A stretch of 64,000 nucleotides of DNA from CAWBFD01 sp963788115 (GTDB lineage: Bacteria > Actinomycetota > Thermoleophilia > Solirubrobacterales > 70-9). Shown piece by piece: positions 15,806 through 24,569 of this stretch. The stretch is from assembly GCA_963788115.1 (NCBI GenBank), contig CAWBFD010000003.1:186001-250000 (forward strand), given 5' to 3'. Position numbers and translations under genes: made by a program. The notes below the pieces were generated by a model. It was not told the DNA's origin, did no database searches, and saw only the letters and a list, made by a program, of their open reading frames with translations. Numbering within the stretch: position 1 is the stretch's first letter; each line of letters starts with the position of its first letter.

Positions 15806-16762
15806 ATGGAAGCGACCACCGCGGTCGAGCTCGACGGGCAGTACCGCGCTCTGCGCGAGCACGCCGGGATGCTCCAGCGCGAGGGCCGGGGGATGCTCCT
15901 GGCCCGCGGCCCGGATGCCGTCGATTACGTCCAGAGCCAGATCACGAACGACGTCGAGGCGCTGGAGCCCGGGACCGGCTGCTACGCAGCCCTGCTCGAC
16001 CGCAAGGGCCACCTTCGCGGCGACATGCGGGTGCTGCGGCTCTCGCCCGAGGAGCTGTGGATCGACACCGAGGCCGTGGCCGTCGACGCCGTGAGCAAGC
16101 ATCTCTCCACCTACAAGATCGGCCGGGAGGTCGAGATCGACGACGTCTCGGCGAACTACGCGATCGTCTCGGTGATCGGACCCGAGGCCGAGGCCGTCGT
16201 GGGCTATGGGCCGCTGGCGCCCGAGCACGCGCACGCCGAGGTCGAGCTCGCCGTGGGTGCGAGCTGCCGCGCGGTGGCCACCGACACGGGCTTCGACCTG
16301 ATCGTGGCGGCCGCGGCGGCGCGGGCGCTTCGCGAGCGCCTCGCCGGAGCCGGCGCTGAGGAGGTCGGCGAGGCCGCGGCCGAGATCGTCCGCGTCGAGT
16401 CCGGCCGCCCCCGCTTCGGCCGCGAGATGACCGAGGCCACGATGCCCCAGGAGGCCGGGATCAACGAGCGCGCGATCAGCTTCACCAAGGGCTGCTACAT
16501 CGGCCAGGAACCCGTCGCCCGTCTCCACTACAAGGGCAAGCCGAACCGGCACCTGCGGGGTCTGCGGCTCGAGTCCCCCGCCGCGAATGGGGATCCCGTG
16601 ACGCTGGGCGAGCGCGAGCTGGGGTCGATCGGTACCACCGTCCTCTCCCCCGCTCGCGGCCCGATCGCGCTCGCGATCCTGCGCCGCGAGGCCGAGCTGG
16701 GCACGAAGGTGGTCGTGAGCGGCTCGATCTCGGCGGAGGTCGCGGAGCTTCCGTTCGGTTAG
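15806..16762 (+). CDS. ygfZ: YgfZ/GcvT-family folate-binding protein
   Basis: The 318-residue protein has the YgfZ signature KGCYIGQEPVAR (about residues 229-240) and the GcvT-like N-terminus LLARGPDAVDYVQSQITND. YgfZ-type proteins bind folate and help iron-sulfur cluster assembly or repair; they are not true aminomethyltransferases. The upstream open frame is ignored because ATG 15806 begins just before the family's conserved start. It follows a strong terminator hairpin, so it has its own promoter. No iron-sulfur genes are adjacent. Confidence 0.85.
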   Translation: MEATTAVELDGQYRALREHAGMLQREGRGMLLARGPDAVDYVQSQITNDVEALEPGTGCYAALLDRKGHLRGDMRVLRLSPEELWIDTEAVAVDAVSKHLSTYKIGREVEIDDVSANYAIVSVIGPEAEAVVGYGPLAPEHAHAEVELAVGASCRAVATDTGFDLIVAAAAARALRERLAGAGAEEVGEAAAEIVRVESGRPRFGREMTEATMPQEAGINERAISFTKGCYIGQEPVARLHYKGKPNRHLRGLRLESPAANGDPVTLGERELGSIGTTVLSPARGPIALAILRREAELGTKVVVSGSISAEVAELPFG

Positions 16763-16797
16763 ATTCCACGCGAGATGGGCGCACGGGAGGTTGCCTA

Positions 16798-17223
16798 ATG
16801 CTCGTTCGCATCGGTGCGTGCGGCGAGCTGGTCGCGATCGCGGCTGCGCTCGCGCTGGGAGTCGGCGCCTGCGGTGAGGAAGAGGACTTCGCCAACGAAC
16901 CGCGGCCCCCGGCGCCGATCAACGTGAGCGCCAGCGTCGACTCCGAGCGCGTCAGGGTCTCACCCGACAGGGTCGGCGCCGGGCTCGCCGAGCTCACGGT
17001 CGCCAACCTCTCCGACCAGGCCGTCCGCGTGATGCTGATCGGCCCCGGGCCGGACGACAACCCGGCCACCGACGAGATCCCCGCCGGCGGCGTCGGCAAC
17101 CTGAGGACGGAGCTGGCCGAGGGCGACTACGAGGTCTCCGCAGAGGGGGCCGACGTCGAGCCGGATCGCCTGACCGTTGGGCCGAGGCGCCCAAGCTCCG
17201 AGAACGAGCTGTTGCTGCCTTAG
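16798..17223 (+). CDS. Putative lipoprotein of unknown function
   Basis: The 141-residue protein has a signal sequence ending in a lipobox (VGAC, Cys about residue 24), followed by an acidic linker and a ~100-residue domain that looks like one beta-sandwich (VRVSPDRVGAGLAELTVANL, then EIPAGGVGNLRTELAEGDYEV). It resembles cupredoxin-like or Ig-like carrier folds, but no His/Cys/Met metal ligands are present. It follows ygfZ by 35 bp and may be co-transcribed. Function unknown. Confidence 0.6.
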   Translation: MLVRIGACGELVAIAAALALGVGACGEEEDFANEPRPPAPINVSASVDSERVRVSPDRVGAGLAELTVANLSDQAVRVMLIGPGPDDNPATDEIPAGGVGNLRTELAEGDYEVSAEGADVEPDRLTVGPRRPSSENELLLP

Positions 17224-17244
17224 CCGAGCGACGGCTATCGCCGC

Positions 17245-18504
17245 TCAGACGTCGATGAGGCCCTCGATGCGGGTTAGCTCCGCCTCGACGTCCGCGACGA
17301 TGGCGTCGATTCCCTCGCGGGCCTTGGCCGAGCTTTTGTCGACGCCGGTCAGTGCCAGACGAACGCCCTGGGCGCGCCGGAGGGCCGAGCGCGCCGCCTC
17401 AGCCGCGTCGCGCACGCTACCGGCGTCGACCTCGAGGGCGCGGTCGCGCGTCATCAGCACCCGCAGCCGCGCATAGCGATAGGCGAGATCGAGGGCCAGG
17501 TCGTCGGGGAGCTCCGAGTCCACGGCGACGATGAGCTTGTTCCCCTCGTACTCGACGAGTTGCTCGCGCTTCGCCGGGATGTTCTGCTCGCCGGCGACAA
17601 CGAGCACCGCGAAGTTGGCATCGCGCTCGGCCATCGCCGCGTTCAGCTCGGCCCAGGCCTGGTTGCGGGAGAGCTGGTCGTCCTTGTCCTCGAACACGAT
17701 CCGCCCCAGGGCCTGGCCGTCGGCCGCGCCGACCTCGACCACCGTGTCGCCCTTCTTGGAGCCGCCTTCGCCGCGCTCGTCGCCGACGTGGTGGGCGCAG
17801 TCGCCGCGGGCCTCGGCGATCCGCTCGAGCGCGACGTGCACGCGCTCCTCGAACGTCCTCCCCTTGCGGGTGCCGGCCTCCTCGGCCTCGGCCACCCGCC
17901 GGTTCGCCTCCTCGCGCTCGCGAAGCTCCACCAGCTGGCGCGTGAGCTCATCGATACGCCCACGGTTCTCCCGGCCCTCGGCCTGCTGGCGTGCATCGAG
18001 CGCCTTGAACGCCCGGATCATGGACCCCTTGAAATCGTGGAGGGGGTTGGCGCCCTCCTCTGCCGAGAACATCCTCAGGAGCGCCGTCCGCTGCTGCTCG
18101 AGCGCGCCCGCGAGCAGGCGCTCGATCTCCTTCTGCACCGAGCCCTCGCGGTCCGTGTCGAAGCTCTGCGCGATGCGCTCGGCAAGCTGCTGCTCGCCCG
18201 ACTCGAGCGTCCTTCCCAGCCGCTCGCGCAGCGCGCTCGCGTGGCGCTCGAACTCCGCCCGCACGTAGTCGACCTCGGCCGCCGCGCCCTCGCGCTCGAG
18301 CACGCGGGCGCCGATCTCGATCGCGTCGCGCACGGTCTGGGCCGGAGGATGGCCCGCCTCTCCCCGCTCGCGCACCACCTGCGCCGCGCGCTGGTCCTCG
18401 ACCTCGAGCCGCTCGATCACCAGGCGGTCGCCCAGCGCACGGACGACGCCATCGCCCGAATGCCCTGCATCGAGGGGGAGTTGTGGCTTCTCGCTCGCTT
18501 CCAT
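17245..18504 (-). CDS. Coiled-coil protein with C-terminal PD-(D/E)XK-like (DUF2130-like) domain
   Basis: The 419-residue protein has long charged helices (about 60-215, for example GRIDELTRQLVELREREEAN). After them comes a compact domain, KGRTFEERVHVALERIAEARGD, then SKKGDTVVEVG and RIVFEDKDDQL, and finally more helix. The Asp in KGD and the E-x-K in FEDKD fit the core of restriction-endonuclease-like folds, as in DUF2130 and RmuC-type proteins, so a DNA-related nuclease-like role is possible. There is no signal peptide. Its ATG at 18504 lies back to back with the LOG-family gene. Catalysis is an inference. Confidence 0.55.
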   Translation of the reverse strand: MEASEKPQLPLDAGHSGDGVVRALGDRLVIERLEVEDQRAAQVVRERGEAGHPPAQTVRDAIEIGARVLEREGAAAEVDYVRAEFERHASALRERLGRTLESGEQQLAERIAQSFDTDREGSVQKEIERLLAGALEQQRTALLRMFSAEEGANPLHDFKGSMIRAFKALDARQQAEGRENRGRIDELTRQLVELREREEANRRVAEAEEAGTRKGRTFEERVHVALERIAEARGDCAHHVGDERGEGGSKKGDTVVEVGAADGQALGRIVFEDKDDQLSRNQAWAELNAAMAERDANFAVLVVAGEQNIPAKREQLVEYEGNKLIVAVDSELPDDLALDLAYRYARLRVLMTRDRALEVDAGSVRDAAEAARSALRRAQGVRLALTGVDKSSAKAREGIDAIVADVEAELTRIEGLIDV

Positions 18505-19309
18505 GATGGGGACCTTTCAAGCTAGTCGCGGCGGCGGACGGGAAGCTGACGGACGCTCGCTCGGCCGTACCGGGGAAGGCTTGCGAGTACCGTCTGATCC
18601 GCCCTTGCCAGCGCAGCCCGCACAGGTCCCAGCCACTCCCGACGAGGAGATCATCGAGGCCGAGGCGCTGAACGTCGCCTCAATCCGGACCGACGAGGAG
18701 CGGCTCGAGCGGATCCAGGGCGAGCTTGCCTCCGGCTTCGAGCTGCTCGCCGGGCTCGGGCCGGCGGTGTGCATGTTCGGCTCGGCACGCACGGCGACCC
18801 ACCACCCCGAGTACGAGGCCGCGCGCGAGGCGGGCCGGCTCGTCGGCAGGGCGGGATTCGCCGTGATCACGGGCGGAGGGCCGGGCACGATGGAAGCTGC
18901 CAACCGCGGGGCCCAGGACGTCGGCGCGACGTCGGTCGGCCTCAACATCGAGCTGCCACACGAGCAGGCGCTCAACCCTTTCTGCGACATCGGCATGCGC
19001 TTCCACTACTTCTTCACGCGGAAGCTGATGTTCGTGCGCTTCTCCACGGCGCGGATCGTCTTCCCCGGGGGCTTCGGCACGCTCGACGAGATGTTCGAGG
19101 TGCTGACCCTGGTCCAGACGGGGAAGGCCATCGACCACCCGGTCGTCCTCGTCGGCACCCGCTACTGGTCGGGGCTGATCGACTGGACGCGGCGTGAGCT
19201 GCTCGACGAGGGGCGGATCTCCCAGGAGGACTTCGAGATCCCTCAGCTCGTGGACGATCCGGCGGAGATCGCCACGCTCGCGTGCTCGGGAACGGTCGTC
19301 TCCGGGTAG
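18503..19309 (+). CDS. LOG-family protein (TIGR00730, cytokinin-riboside monophosphate phosphoribohydrolase-like)
   Basis: The conserved domain covers about residues 80-265 and has both signature loops, GGGPGTMEAANRG and PGGFGTLDEMFE. LOG proteins hydrolyse nucleoside 5'-monophosphates to a base and ribose phosphate; most bacterial members are of unknown physiological role. The first ~50 residues are not conserved-looking. ATG 18503 coincides with the start of the divergent gene, so the real start may be one of the in-frame TTG codons downstream. The 3' end overlaps the convergent phospholipase D gene by 67 bp. Confidence 0.82.
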   Translation: MMGTFQASRGGGREADGRSLGRTGEGLRVPSDPPLPAQPAQVPATPDEEIIEAEALNVASIRTDEERLERIQGELASGFELLAGLGPAVCMFGSARTATHHPEYEAAREAGRLVGRAGFAVITGGGPGTMEAANRGAQDVGATSVGLNIELPHEQALNPFCDIGMRFHYFFTRKLMFVRFSTARIVFPGGFGTLDEMFEVLTLVQTGKAIDHPVVLVGTRYWSGLIDWTRRELLDEGRISQEDFEIPQLVDDPAEIATLACSGTVVSG

Positions 19310-20325
19310 CGCGCACGGATCTCGTCCACGAAGCGCGCCATGCGGTCGGCGAGCCCCGGGTCGCGGATCTCGACCACGTTCTCGGCGTTCATCTCGCCCG
19401 AGCGGGAGAGATTGAACGAGCCGATGAACACCGTGTCGTCGGCCACGGTCAGCTTCGCGTGCATGAAGTCGTGGACGGTGTCGGGACTCCACGGCGTGGA
19501 GGGCTTGCCCGAGAACGGGAGCTTCTCGAGCGCCGTCGCAAGCAACGGGATCTTCCACGAGGAGTGAGGGTTTTCGCGCCACTGGCGGAAGACCGTGTCG
19601 GTCTGGGGCTCATCGACGACCCCCGCCACATCGACCCTGCCGTCGGCTCCCACCTCGGCGAGGGTGGCGATGATCGGTGCGGAAGTGATTACCGGTGACG
19701 CGATCCGCACGCGCTCGCGGGCCCGGCCGATCGCGGTCGCAATCGCCTGCGAGAGCTCCTGGCCGTGCCCGGGAGTGAACCATGCGCGTACCGCCGTTCC
19801 GCCTGCATCCACCAGCTCGGGCTCGACGAAGCCGCTTCGCTCCACATCCTGCCGCTCCCAAAGCTCCTCGAAGTTCGCGCGGTACGCATGACCGATCGCC
19901 GCCGCGTCCACAGTGACCACCACGTTCTCCTGGCGGGTCCACGAATCGAGCTTCCAGTTGGGGGAGCCCGTCCAGACCACCTCGCCGTCCCGGACCACGT
20001 ACTTGTGATGCATGAGGTCGGGAATGCCCGGCACCGGCCGGGCCTCGATCGGGAGCTCATCGAGGATGTCGGGCCGGGTGGCCGGCGGCGGGTGCAACGC
20101 CGGCGGGCGATCGGTGTCGACGTTGTAGAGGAGACGGATCTCGACGCCACGGCCCGAGGCGGCGCGCAGCTCGTCGGCCACGATCGAGCCAACCGGGTCG
20201 GGAAGGCGAACGTCGTAGAGGGCAAGCTCCAGCGACTCGCGAGCCGGACGCAGGAAGGCGGCCACCCGCTGTGCGACCTCCTCCGCCGACTGTCCGCCGT
20301 CGGTGAGGGTGAACACCTCGATCAT
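19243..20325 (-). CDS. Phospholipase D-like protein with two HKD motifs
   Basis: The 360-residue protein has both catalytic HxKx4D motifs: H106/K108/D113 (HHKYVVRDG, followed by TGSPNW) and H289/K291/D296 (MHAKLTVADD, followed by IGSFNLS). The pseudo-dimeric arrangement is that of active PLD-family enzymes such as cardiolipin synthases, endonuclease-like proteins and phosphodiesterases. There are no membrane helices and no signal peptide. The substrate is not evident. ATG 20325 is followed by a normal N-terminus. The last 67 bp overlap the LOG gene on the other strand. Confidence 0.85.
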   Translation of the reverse strand: MIEVFTLTDGGQSAEEVAQRVAAFLRPARESLELALYDVRLPDPVGSIVADELRAASGRGVEIRLLYNVDTDRPPALHPPPATRPDILDELPIEARPVPGIPDLMHHKYVVRDGEVVWTGSPNWKLDSWTRQENVVVTVDAAAIGHAYRANFEELWERQDVERSGFVEPELVDAGGTAVRAWFTPGHGQELSQAIATAIGRARERVRIASPVITSAPIIATLAEVGADGRVDVAGVVDEPQTDTVFRQWRENPHSSWKIPLLATALEKLPFSGKPSTPWSPDTVHDFMHAKLTVADDTVFIGSFNLSRSGEMNAENVVEIRDPGLADRMARFVDEIRARYPETTVPEHASVAISAGSSTS

Positions 20326-20412
20326 GCCGAGGCCGGCATCCTACGTCGGCAGCGCAACGCGGCGATAGCATCCTGCGCGCGCTGGAGAGGACCGACGATG
20401 GAGTGAGCGCGC

Positions 20413-21681
20413 GTGGCAGTTGACATCCAAGACGTCTCCAAGCTCGATGTGGAGCCCGGAGAGCTGCCGAAGACGATGGCCGCCTGGGTGATCCGTCCCG
20501 AGCGCGAGGGCGAGCCCAAGGACGCCTTTCAGGTCGAGGAGATCGAGGTCCCAGAGCCCGGCGCCTTCGAGGTGATCGTCCGCGTGATGGCCGCGGGCGT
20601 CAACTTCAACAACGTTTGGGCGGCGCTGGGGAAGCCGGTCTCGGTGTTCGGCTACGGCGACCATCCCGAGTACGGGCACCACATCGGCGGCTCCGACGCC
20701 TCCGGGATCGTGTGGCGCGTCGGCGAGGGCGTCACCAAGTGGAAGCCCGGCGACGAGGTCGTGCTTCATTGCAACCAGGCGTCATACGAGGATGTCGAGG
20801 TCCACGGACTGGACCCGCTGGCTGCGCCGAGCCAGACGATCTGGGGCTATGAGACGACGTGGGGCTCCTTCGCGCAGTTCACCAAGGTCCAGGCCCAGCA
20901 GCTCCTCCCCAAGCCCAGGAACCTCTCCTGGGTCGAGTCCTCCGCCTACGGACTCACTTACTTCACCGCGTACCGGATGCTGATCGACCGCTGCAAGGTC
21001 CAGCCCGGACACAACGTCCTGATCTGGGGGGCCGCGGGCGGGCTCGGCGTGTTCGCCACCCAGCTCTGCAAGGTCGCCGGCGCCAACGCCGTCGGCGTCG
21101 TCTCCTCGCCCGAGAAGGGCGAGCTCGTCGAGCAGCTCGGCGCCGTCGGCTACATCGACCGCACCGAGTTCGACGGGATGATGCGCACGGACTCGAACCA
21201 TCCGGCCGCCGACCGCGCCGCCGAGAAGGAGCGCTTCGCCGTCACCCGCGCGTTCGGCAAGCGGGTCAAGGAGCTCCTCGGCGACTCCCCCGACATCGTC
21301 TTCGAGCACGTCGGCCAGGCCACCTTCCCGACCTCCGTGTTCGTGGTCAAGCCATTCGGCAAGGTGGTGATCTGCGGGGCCACGTCCGGCTACACCCTCG
21401 ACTTCGACGTCCGCTACCTCTGGATGCGCCAGAAGGAGATCCTCGGCTCGCACTTCGCCAACGCCTACGAGTGCATGAGGGCGAACAAGCTCATGGCGGA
21501 GGGGAAGATCCGGCCGGTGCTCTGGCGCGCGATGGGCTTCGACGGCGTCCCGGAGGCACACCAGCTGCTGCACGAGAACAAGCATCTCGGCAAGATCTCG
21601 ATCATGGTCGGCGCGACCGACGAGGAACAGGGCAAGCACGAGGAGGGGCCCGGAGCCATCCGCGCCGAGGTCGGGGCCTGA
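20413..21681 (+). CDS. ccr: Crotonyl-CoA carboxylase/reductase
   Basis: The 422-residue medium-chain reductase is of the long Ccr type. It has FNNVWAALG and GSDASGIVWRVGEGVTKWKPGDEV in the N-terminal half, GYETTWGSFAQFTKVQAQQL with the Tyr-Glu pair used for CO2 binding in known Ccrs, and a cofactor motif in NVLIWGAAGGLGVFATQL. It converts crotonyl-CoA, CO2 and NADPH to ethylmalonyl-CoA, the key step of the ethylmalonyl-CoA pathway; polyketide-precursor supply is the other known use. GTG 20413 has a GGAG site 9 bases upstream. It is followed closely by a small gene. Confidence 0.92.
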   Translation: MAVDIQDVSKLDVEPGELPKTMAAWVIRPEREGEPKDAFQVEEIEVPEPGAFEVIVRVMAAGVNFNNVWAALGKPVSVFGYGDHPEYGHHIGGSDASGIVWRVGEGVTKWKPGDEVVLHCNQASYEDVEVHGLDPLAAPSQTIWGYETTWGSFAQFTKVQAQQLLPKPRNLSWVESSAYGLTYFTAYRMLIDRCKVQPGHNVLIWGAAGGLGVFATQLCKVAGANAVGVVSSPEKGELVEQLGAVGYIDRTEFDGMMRTDSNHPAADRAAEKERFAVTRAFGKRVKELLGDSPDIVFEHVGQATFPTSVFVVKPFGKVVICGATSGYTLDFDVRYLWMRQKEILGSHFANAYECMRANKLMAEGKIRPVLWRAMGFDGVPEAHQLLHENKHLGKISIMVGATDEEQGKHEEGPGAIRAEVGA

Positions 21682-21683
21682 GC

Positions 21684-21992
21684 ATGCACGTCAACTTCAT
21701 CGACTGGCGAGTGCATCCCTTCCGGGCCGATCGCTGGTTCGAGATCTGGCGACCCGCGCTGGACCGCGCCCTCGCCTTCGGCGCCAGCTCCTGCTATCTC
21801 ACCCGCGACGCCGACGACCCGCTCCACTTCCGCCAGGTGTCAGTCTGGGACAACCGCGAGGACTTCGAGCGCTACTGGTTCTCGGACGACGTCTCGGCGA
21901 TGCGCGAGGCCGCGCTCAACTACTTCAACAAGCCGGTCCTGCCGGCGTGGTACTCGGTGGTCGCCGACACGGTGCCGGCCGAGTCCACCTAG
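21684..21992 (+). CDS. Small conserved protein, dimeric alpha/beta-barrel-like
   Basis: The 102-residue soluble protein starts 2 bp after the ccr stop. It is rich in aromatic residues (MHVNFIDWRVHPFRADRWFE, then SVWDNREDFERYWFSDD) and its length and pattern resemble the ferredoxin-like dimeric barrel of ABM or NIPSNAP proteins. Co-transcription with ccr suggests an accessory role in the same pathway, but no direct evidence is in the sequence. Confidence 0.6.
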   Translation: MHVNFIDWRVHPFRADRWFEIWRPALDRALAFGASSCYLTRDADDPLHFRQVSVWDNREDFERYWFSDDVSAMREAALNYFNKPVLPAWYSVVADTVPAEST

Positions 21993-22013
21993 TGCCCAGC
22001 TACAAGCGCCCCG

Positions 22014-22946
22014 TCAGGCCACTGCGCGCAGGGCGGCGGCGCTGACCCGCTGGGCTCCCACCTGGAGCAGCTCGAGCATCGCCTCGGTCGCGGCCGGGCG
22101 CGAGCCCGCCGCACGGGTCGCCGCCCACACCCGGCGCTGCGGCGCCTGGGCCTCGATCGGGAGCGCGACCAGGTCGGCATGGAGGGTCGAGAGCGCCAGT
22201 TCGGGCAACAGGGTCACGCCGAGGCCCGCGGCCACGAACCCCTGGAGCACGTGGTAGTCGTCGCTCTCGAACGAGATCTGGGGCTCGAACCCGGCGTCGA
22301 GGCAGCTCCGCACGACGAGCTCCCCGCACGAGCTCGGGCGCACGCCCGAGAGCCAGCGCTCCTCGGAGAGGTCGGTGAGCCGAACGCGATTCCGGCCGGC
22401 CAGCCGATGCCCCTGCGGCAGGGTCACGTACATCGACTCGGTGAGCAGGTGCACGAGCTCGACGTCGCGGTCGGGCTCGTCCGGAAGGGTCGGGTAATCG
22501 AAGGTGAGTGCGATGTCGACCTCTCCCGCGCGCAGGCGCGGCAACGATTCCTCGGGCTCGGCCTCGAACAGTGTCACCGCCACCTTCGGGTACCGCCGGC
22601 CGAAATCCGAGACCGCGTGAGTCATGATCGTCGCGCTCGCGCTGGGGAAGCTGGCCAGGCGCAGCTCGCCGCCCTCGAGGCCGGCGATCGCCGACAGCTC
22701 GCGCTCCGCCTCCTCGAGGCGGCTGATCACGGCATCCGTGTGCTCGACGAGGACCCGTCCCGCCTCGGTCAGCTTCGGCCCGCCGGCGGTGGTGCGGTCG
22801 AGCAGCGACATGCCGACCTCGCGCTCCAGGGTGGCGACCTGCTGGCTCACGGCCGACTGAGACAGGTACAGGGAATCGGCCGCGGCGGAGAACGAGCCCC
22901 GATTCGCGACCTCCCGCAGGACCCTCAACCGCTTCACATCGAGCAT
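22014..22946 (-). CDS. LysR-family transcriptional regulator
   Basis: The 310-residue protein has an N-terminal winged helix (MLDVKRLRVLREVANRGSFS, then SLYLSQSAVSQQVATLERE) and a periplasmic-binding-protein-like effector domain (about 90-295). The ligand is unknown. Its start overlaps a T-N11-A palindrome (22945-22959), the classic LysR box, which suggests autoregulation and control of the divergent gene. It converges on the ccr pair, so ccr itself is not an obvious target. Confidence 0.88.
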   Translation of the reverse strand: MLDVKRLRVLREVANRGSFSAAADSLYLSQSAVSQQVATLEREVGMSLLDRTTAGGPKLTEAGRVLVEHTDAVISRLEEAERELSAIAGLEGGELRLASFPSASATIMTHAVSDFGRRYPKVAVTLFEAEPEESLPRLRAGEVDIALTFDYPTLPDEPDRDVELVHLLTESMYVTLPQGHRLAGRNRVRLTDLSEERWLSGVRPSSCGELVVRSCLDAGFEPQISFESDDYHVLQGFVAAGLGVTLLPELALSTLHADLVALPIEAQAPQRRVWAATRAAGSRPAATEAMLELLQVGAQRVSAAALRAVA

Positions 22947-22959
22947 AAGGCGAGCTTAT
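22945..22959. promoter_or_regulatory. Candidate LysR box
   Basis: ATAAG-GCGAG-CTTAT is a perfect 15-base interrupted palindrome containing T-N11-A (T22946, A22958). It overlaps the LysR start codon and lies between the two divergent genes. Confidence 0.5.
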
Positions 22960-23018
22960 CAAAAGCCAAAGAACTCCATGTTGCGCTAATGAACGAGCTG
23001 AGGCATGCTTCGTGGGCG

Positions 23019-23372
23019 ATGACAGAGCAGATCGCGACAGTCAGCATTCGGAGGCTCACGGAGGCCGACGGCGACGCCGTCGCCCGGCTGGCGGAGCTCG
23101 ACACCCACGAGCTCCCCGGTGAACCGCTGTTGGGCGCCGAGGTGGAGGGTCGCCTGGTGGCGGCCGTGTCCCTTGCCGACGGCCGGGTGCTGTCCGACCC
23201 GTTCAGCCGGACCACCGAGATCCAGGCGCTCCTGGAGCTTCGCGCGGCGCAGCTTCGGCGGCGCGACCGCAGACCCCGCGGGTTCAGGCTGCTCGCTCGG
23301 CCCCGGCCGCGCGGTGCCCTCGCGAGCTCCCCGCCCGGCGCGGGCGGGCGCTTGCTGAGCCTGCCTCGCTAG
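23019..23372 (+). CDS. Small protein with GNAT-like N-terminal segment, unknown function
   Basis: The 117-residue protein begins MTEQIATVSIRRLTEADGDA, followed by LAELDTHELPGEPLLGAEVEG, which resembles the first half of a GNAT acetyltransferase but lacks the acetyl-CoA-binding part. The last third is Arg-rich and low-complexity. ATG 22989 is an in-frame alternative start. Short proteins of this kind are frequent in related actinobacteria. It is divergent from the LysR gene and ends near a REP-like repeat. Confidence 0.5.
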   Translation: MTEQIATVSIRRLTEADGDAVARLAELDTHELPGEPLLGAEVEGRLVAAVSLADGRVLSDPFSRTTEIQALLELRAAQLRRRDRRPRGFRLLARPRPRGALASSPPGAGGRLLSLPR

Positions 23373-23425
23373 GCGGCCGACGGAGACCCGGCGGCGCGGA
23401 CGCCACCCGCTGCGGACGCGCGTCG

Positions 23426-23462
23426 ATTCACCCACACATTGCGTGGGCGATCCCACGCTCGT
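23426..23462 (+). repeat. REP-like repeat, copy 1
   Basis: This 37-base element lies between two convergent genes and contains a perfect GCGTGGG-CGAT-CCCACGC hairpin. It shares the ends ATTCACCCAC and CG(C/T)TCGT with 43274-43310 and, reversed, with 44220-44252. It may also act as a terminator here. Confidence 0.55.
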
Positions 23463-23476
23463 CGCCGTCGGGGCCG

Positions 23477-23766
23477 CTAGTGCTGCTCTAGCGGAGCCAT
23501 CGTGAGCCCCGCCGAGTTGAGCTGCTCCCAGTAGAGCTCCGCCGGCTCCTTCGGCCCGGTCCAGACGGTCGCCTGCCCGCGTTGTGGATGCGATCGGCGA
23601 ACCTGTAGCCCTGGTCCACGCTGACCTCGGGGATCACGCTGGCCAGGGTCTTGGCGACATGATCGAACGTGTTGTGGTCGTCGTTGAGGACGATCACCTG
23701 CCAGTTGCCACCGAGGCCGGAGCCGGGCCCCGCGGTCCGTGGCCTCTCTAGGGTCTCGGTCGCCAT
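23477..23766 (-). CDS. clpS: ATP-dependent Clp protease adaptor ClpS, frameshifted
   Basis: The N-terminal half reads WQVIVLNDDHNTFDHVAKTL and then YRFADRIHNAG, the ClpS core that binds N-degron substrates for ClpAP/ClpCP. After NAG the frame is lost; the neighbouring frame continues QATVWTGPKEPAELYWEQL and ends at a stop at 23477. One G missing from a GGG run near 23576-23578 explains it, so the intact protein would be ~96 residues. The short homopolymer suggests a sequencing error. No clp protease gene is adjacent. Confidence 0.8.
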
Positions 23767-23790
23767 GGCCGCTCGCGAACCGCGCGGCGA

Positions 23791-24549
23791 TCAGGGATCC
23801 GGGACGGCGACCTGCAGCCCATCGAAGGCACCCTTGGTGTTCTTCTTCGAGTCGCCTCGATTTCCCAGCGCGATCTGAATACGCCGGCCGTCGATCCGCC
23901 CCGGCCTGGAGTCCATCATGCTCGCCAGCTGGGTCCCGTTCACGCCCGCCACGATCCTGCTCCCGAATACCTGGAGGCGGAGCGTGTTGGTCTTGCCGAT
24001 CCCGCGAATCGCGCGATGATGGCCCTCATCCGGGAAGCCGGAGCCGTTCGGCCTGCGCCGCAGCTCGAAGCGTCCGCGCCGCGGAAAGATCCGGAGCTCG
24101 TAGCCGCTCTTGCCGCCAACCCGCAGCGAGACCGCGACGTAGGCGCGGCTCCGCACCGACTTGGGGGTGTCCTTCGAGATCTTCGCCTCGACCTTGACCG
24201 CGTGATCGGGGCGCGGCTGGTCGCCGGCCACCGGGAGCCTGAGCGGGCAGTTCTTCGGCGCCCGCTTGGCGATCACCACGAGGCGGTTGTGGCTAGGGCT
24301 GAACTCGCGCATGCATGCTTTGCCGCCCTGCTTCTTGAGCTCCCTCGCATCCCCCCGAGTGGCAAAGGGGTTCTGGTAGACGATGACGGTGGCGAACGCG
24401 ACCGCGCCGAGCGCGCCCATGACGAGCACGGCGCCCAGGAGGGCGCCAATCCAGGATCTCGAGCGCAGACCGTGCACGAGCGGTCTCAGGGTAGCTATTG
24501 GTGCGCCATCGAGGCTTGATGCGGGCCCCGGCGTGCCTGTGGCCGGCAC
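23791..24549 (-). CDS. Membrane-anchored protein with extracellular LamG/DUF1080-like domain
   Basis: The ~252-residue protein has one membrane helix (about 35-58, GALLGAVLVMGALGAVAFAT) and then a ~185-residue outside domain rich in beta strands (VAVSLRVGGKSGYELRIFPR, then TLRLQVFGSRIVAGVNG). Its pattern resembles concanavalin-like glycan-binding or DUF1080 folds, but no catalytic residues can be named. The region before the helix is low-complexity, so the GTG start at 24549 is uncertain. Function unknown. Confidence 0.6.
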   Translation of the reverse strand: MPATGTPGPASSLDGAPIATLRPLVHGLRSRSWIGALLGAVLVMGALGAVAFATVIVYQNPFATRGDARELKKQGGKACMREFSPSHNRLVVIAKRAPKNCPLRLPVAGDQPRPDHAVKVEAKISKDTPKSVRSRAYVAVSLRVGGKSGYELRIFPRRGRFELRRRPNGSGFPDEGHHRAIRGIGKTNTLRLQVFGSRIVAGVNGTQLASMMDSRPGRIDGRRIQIALGNRGDSKKNTKGAFDGLQVAVPDP

Positions 24550-24569
24550 CGGTCGACCCCGCGGAGGGG

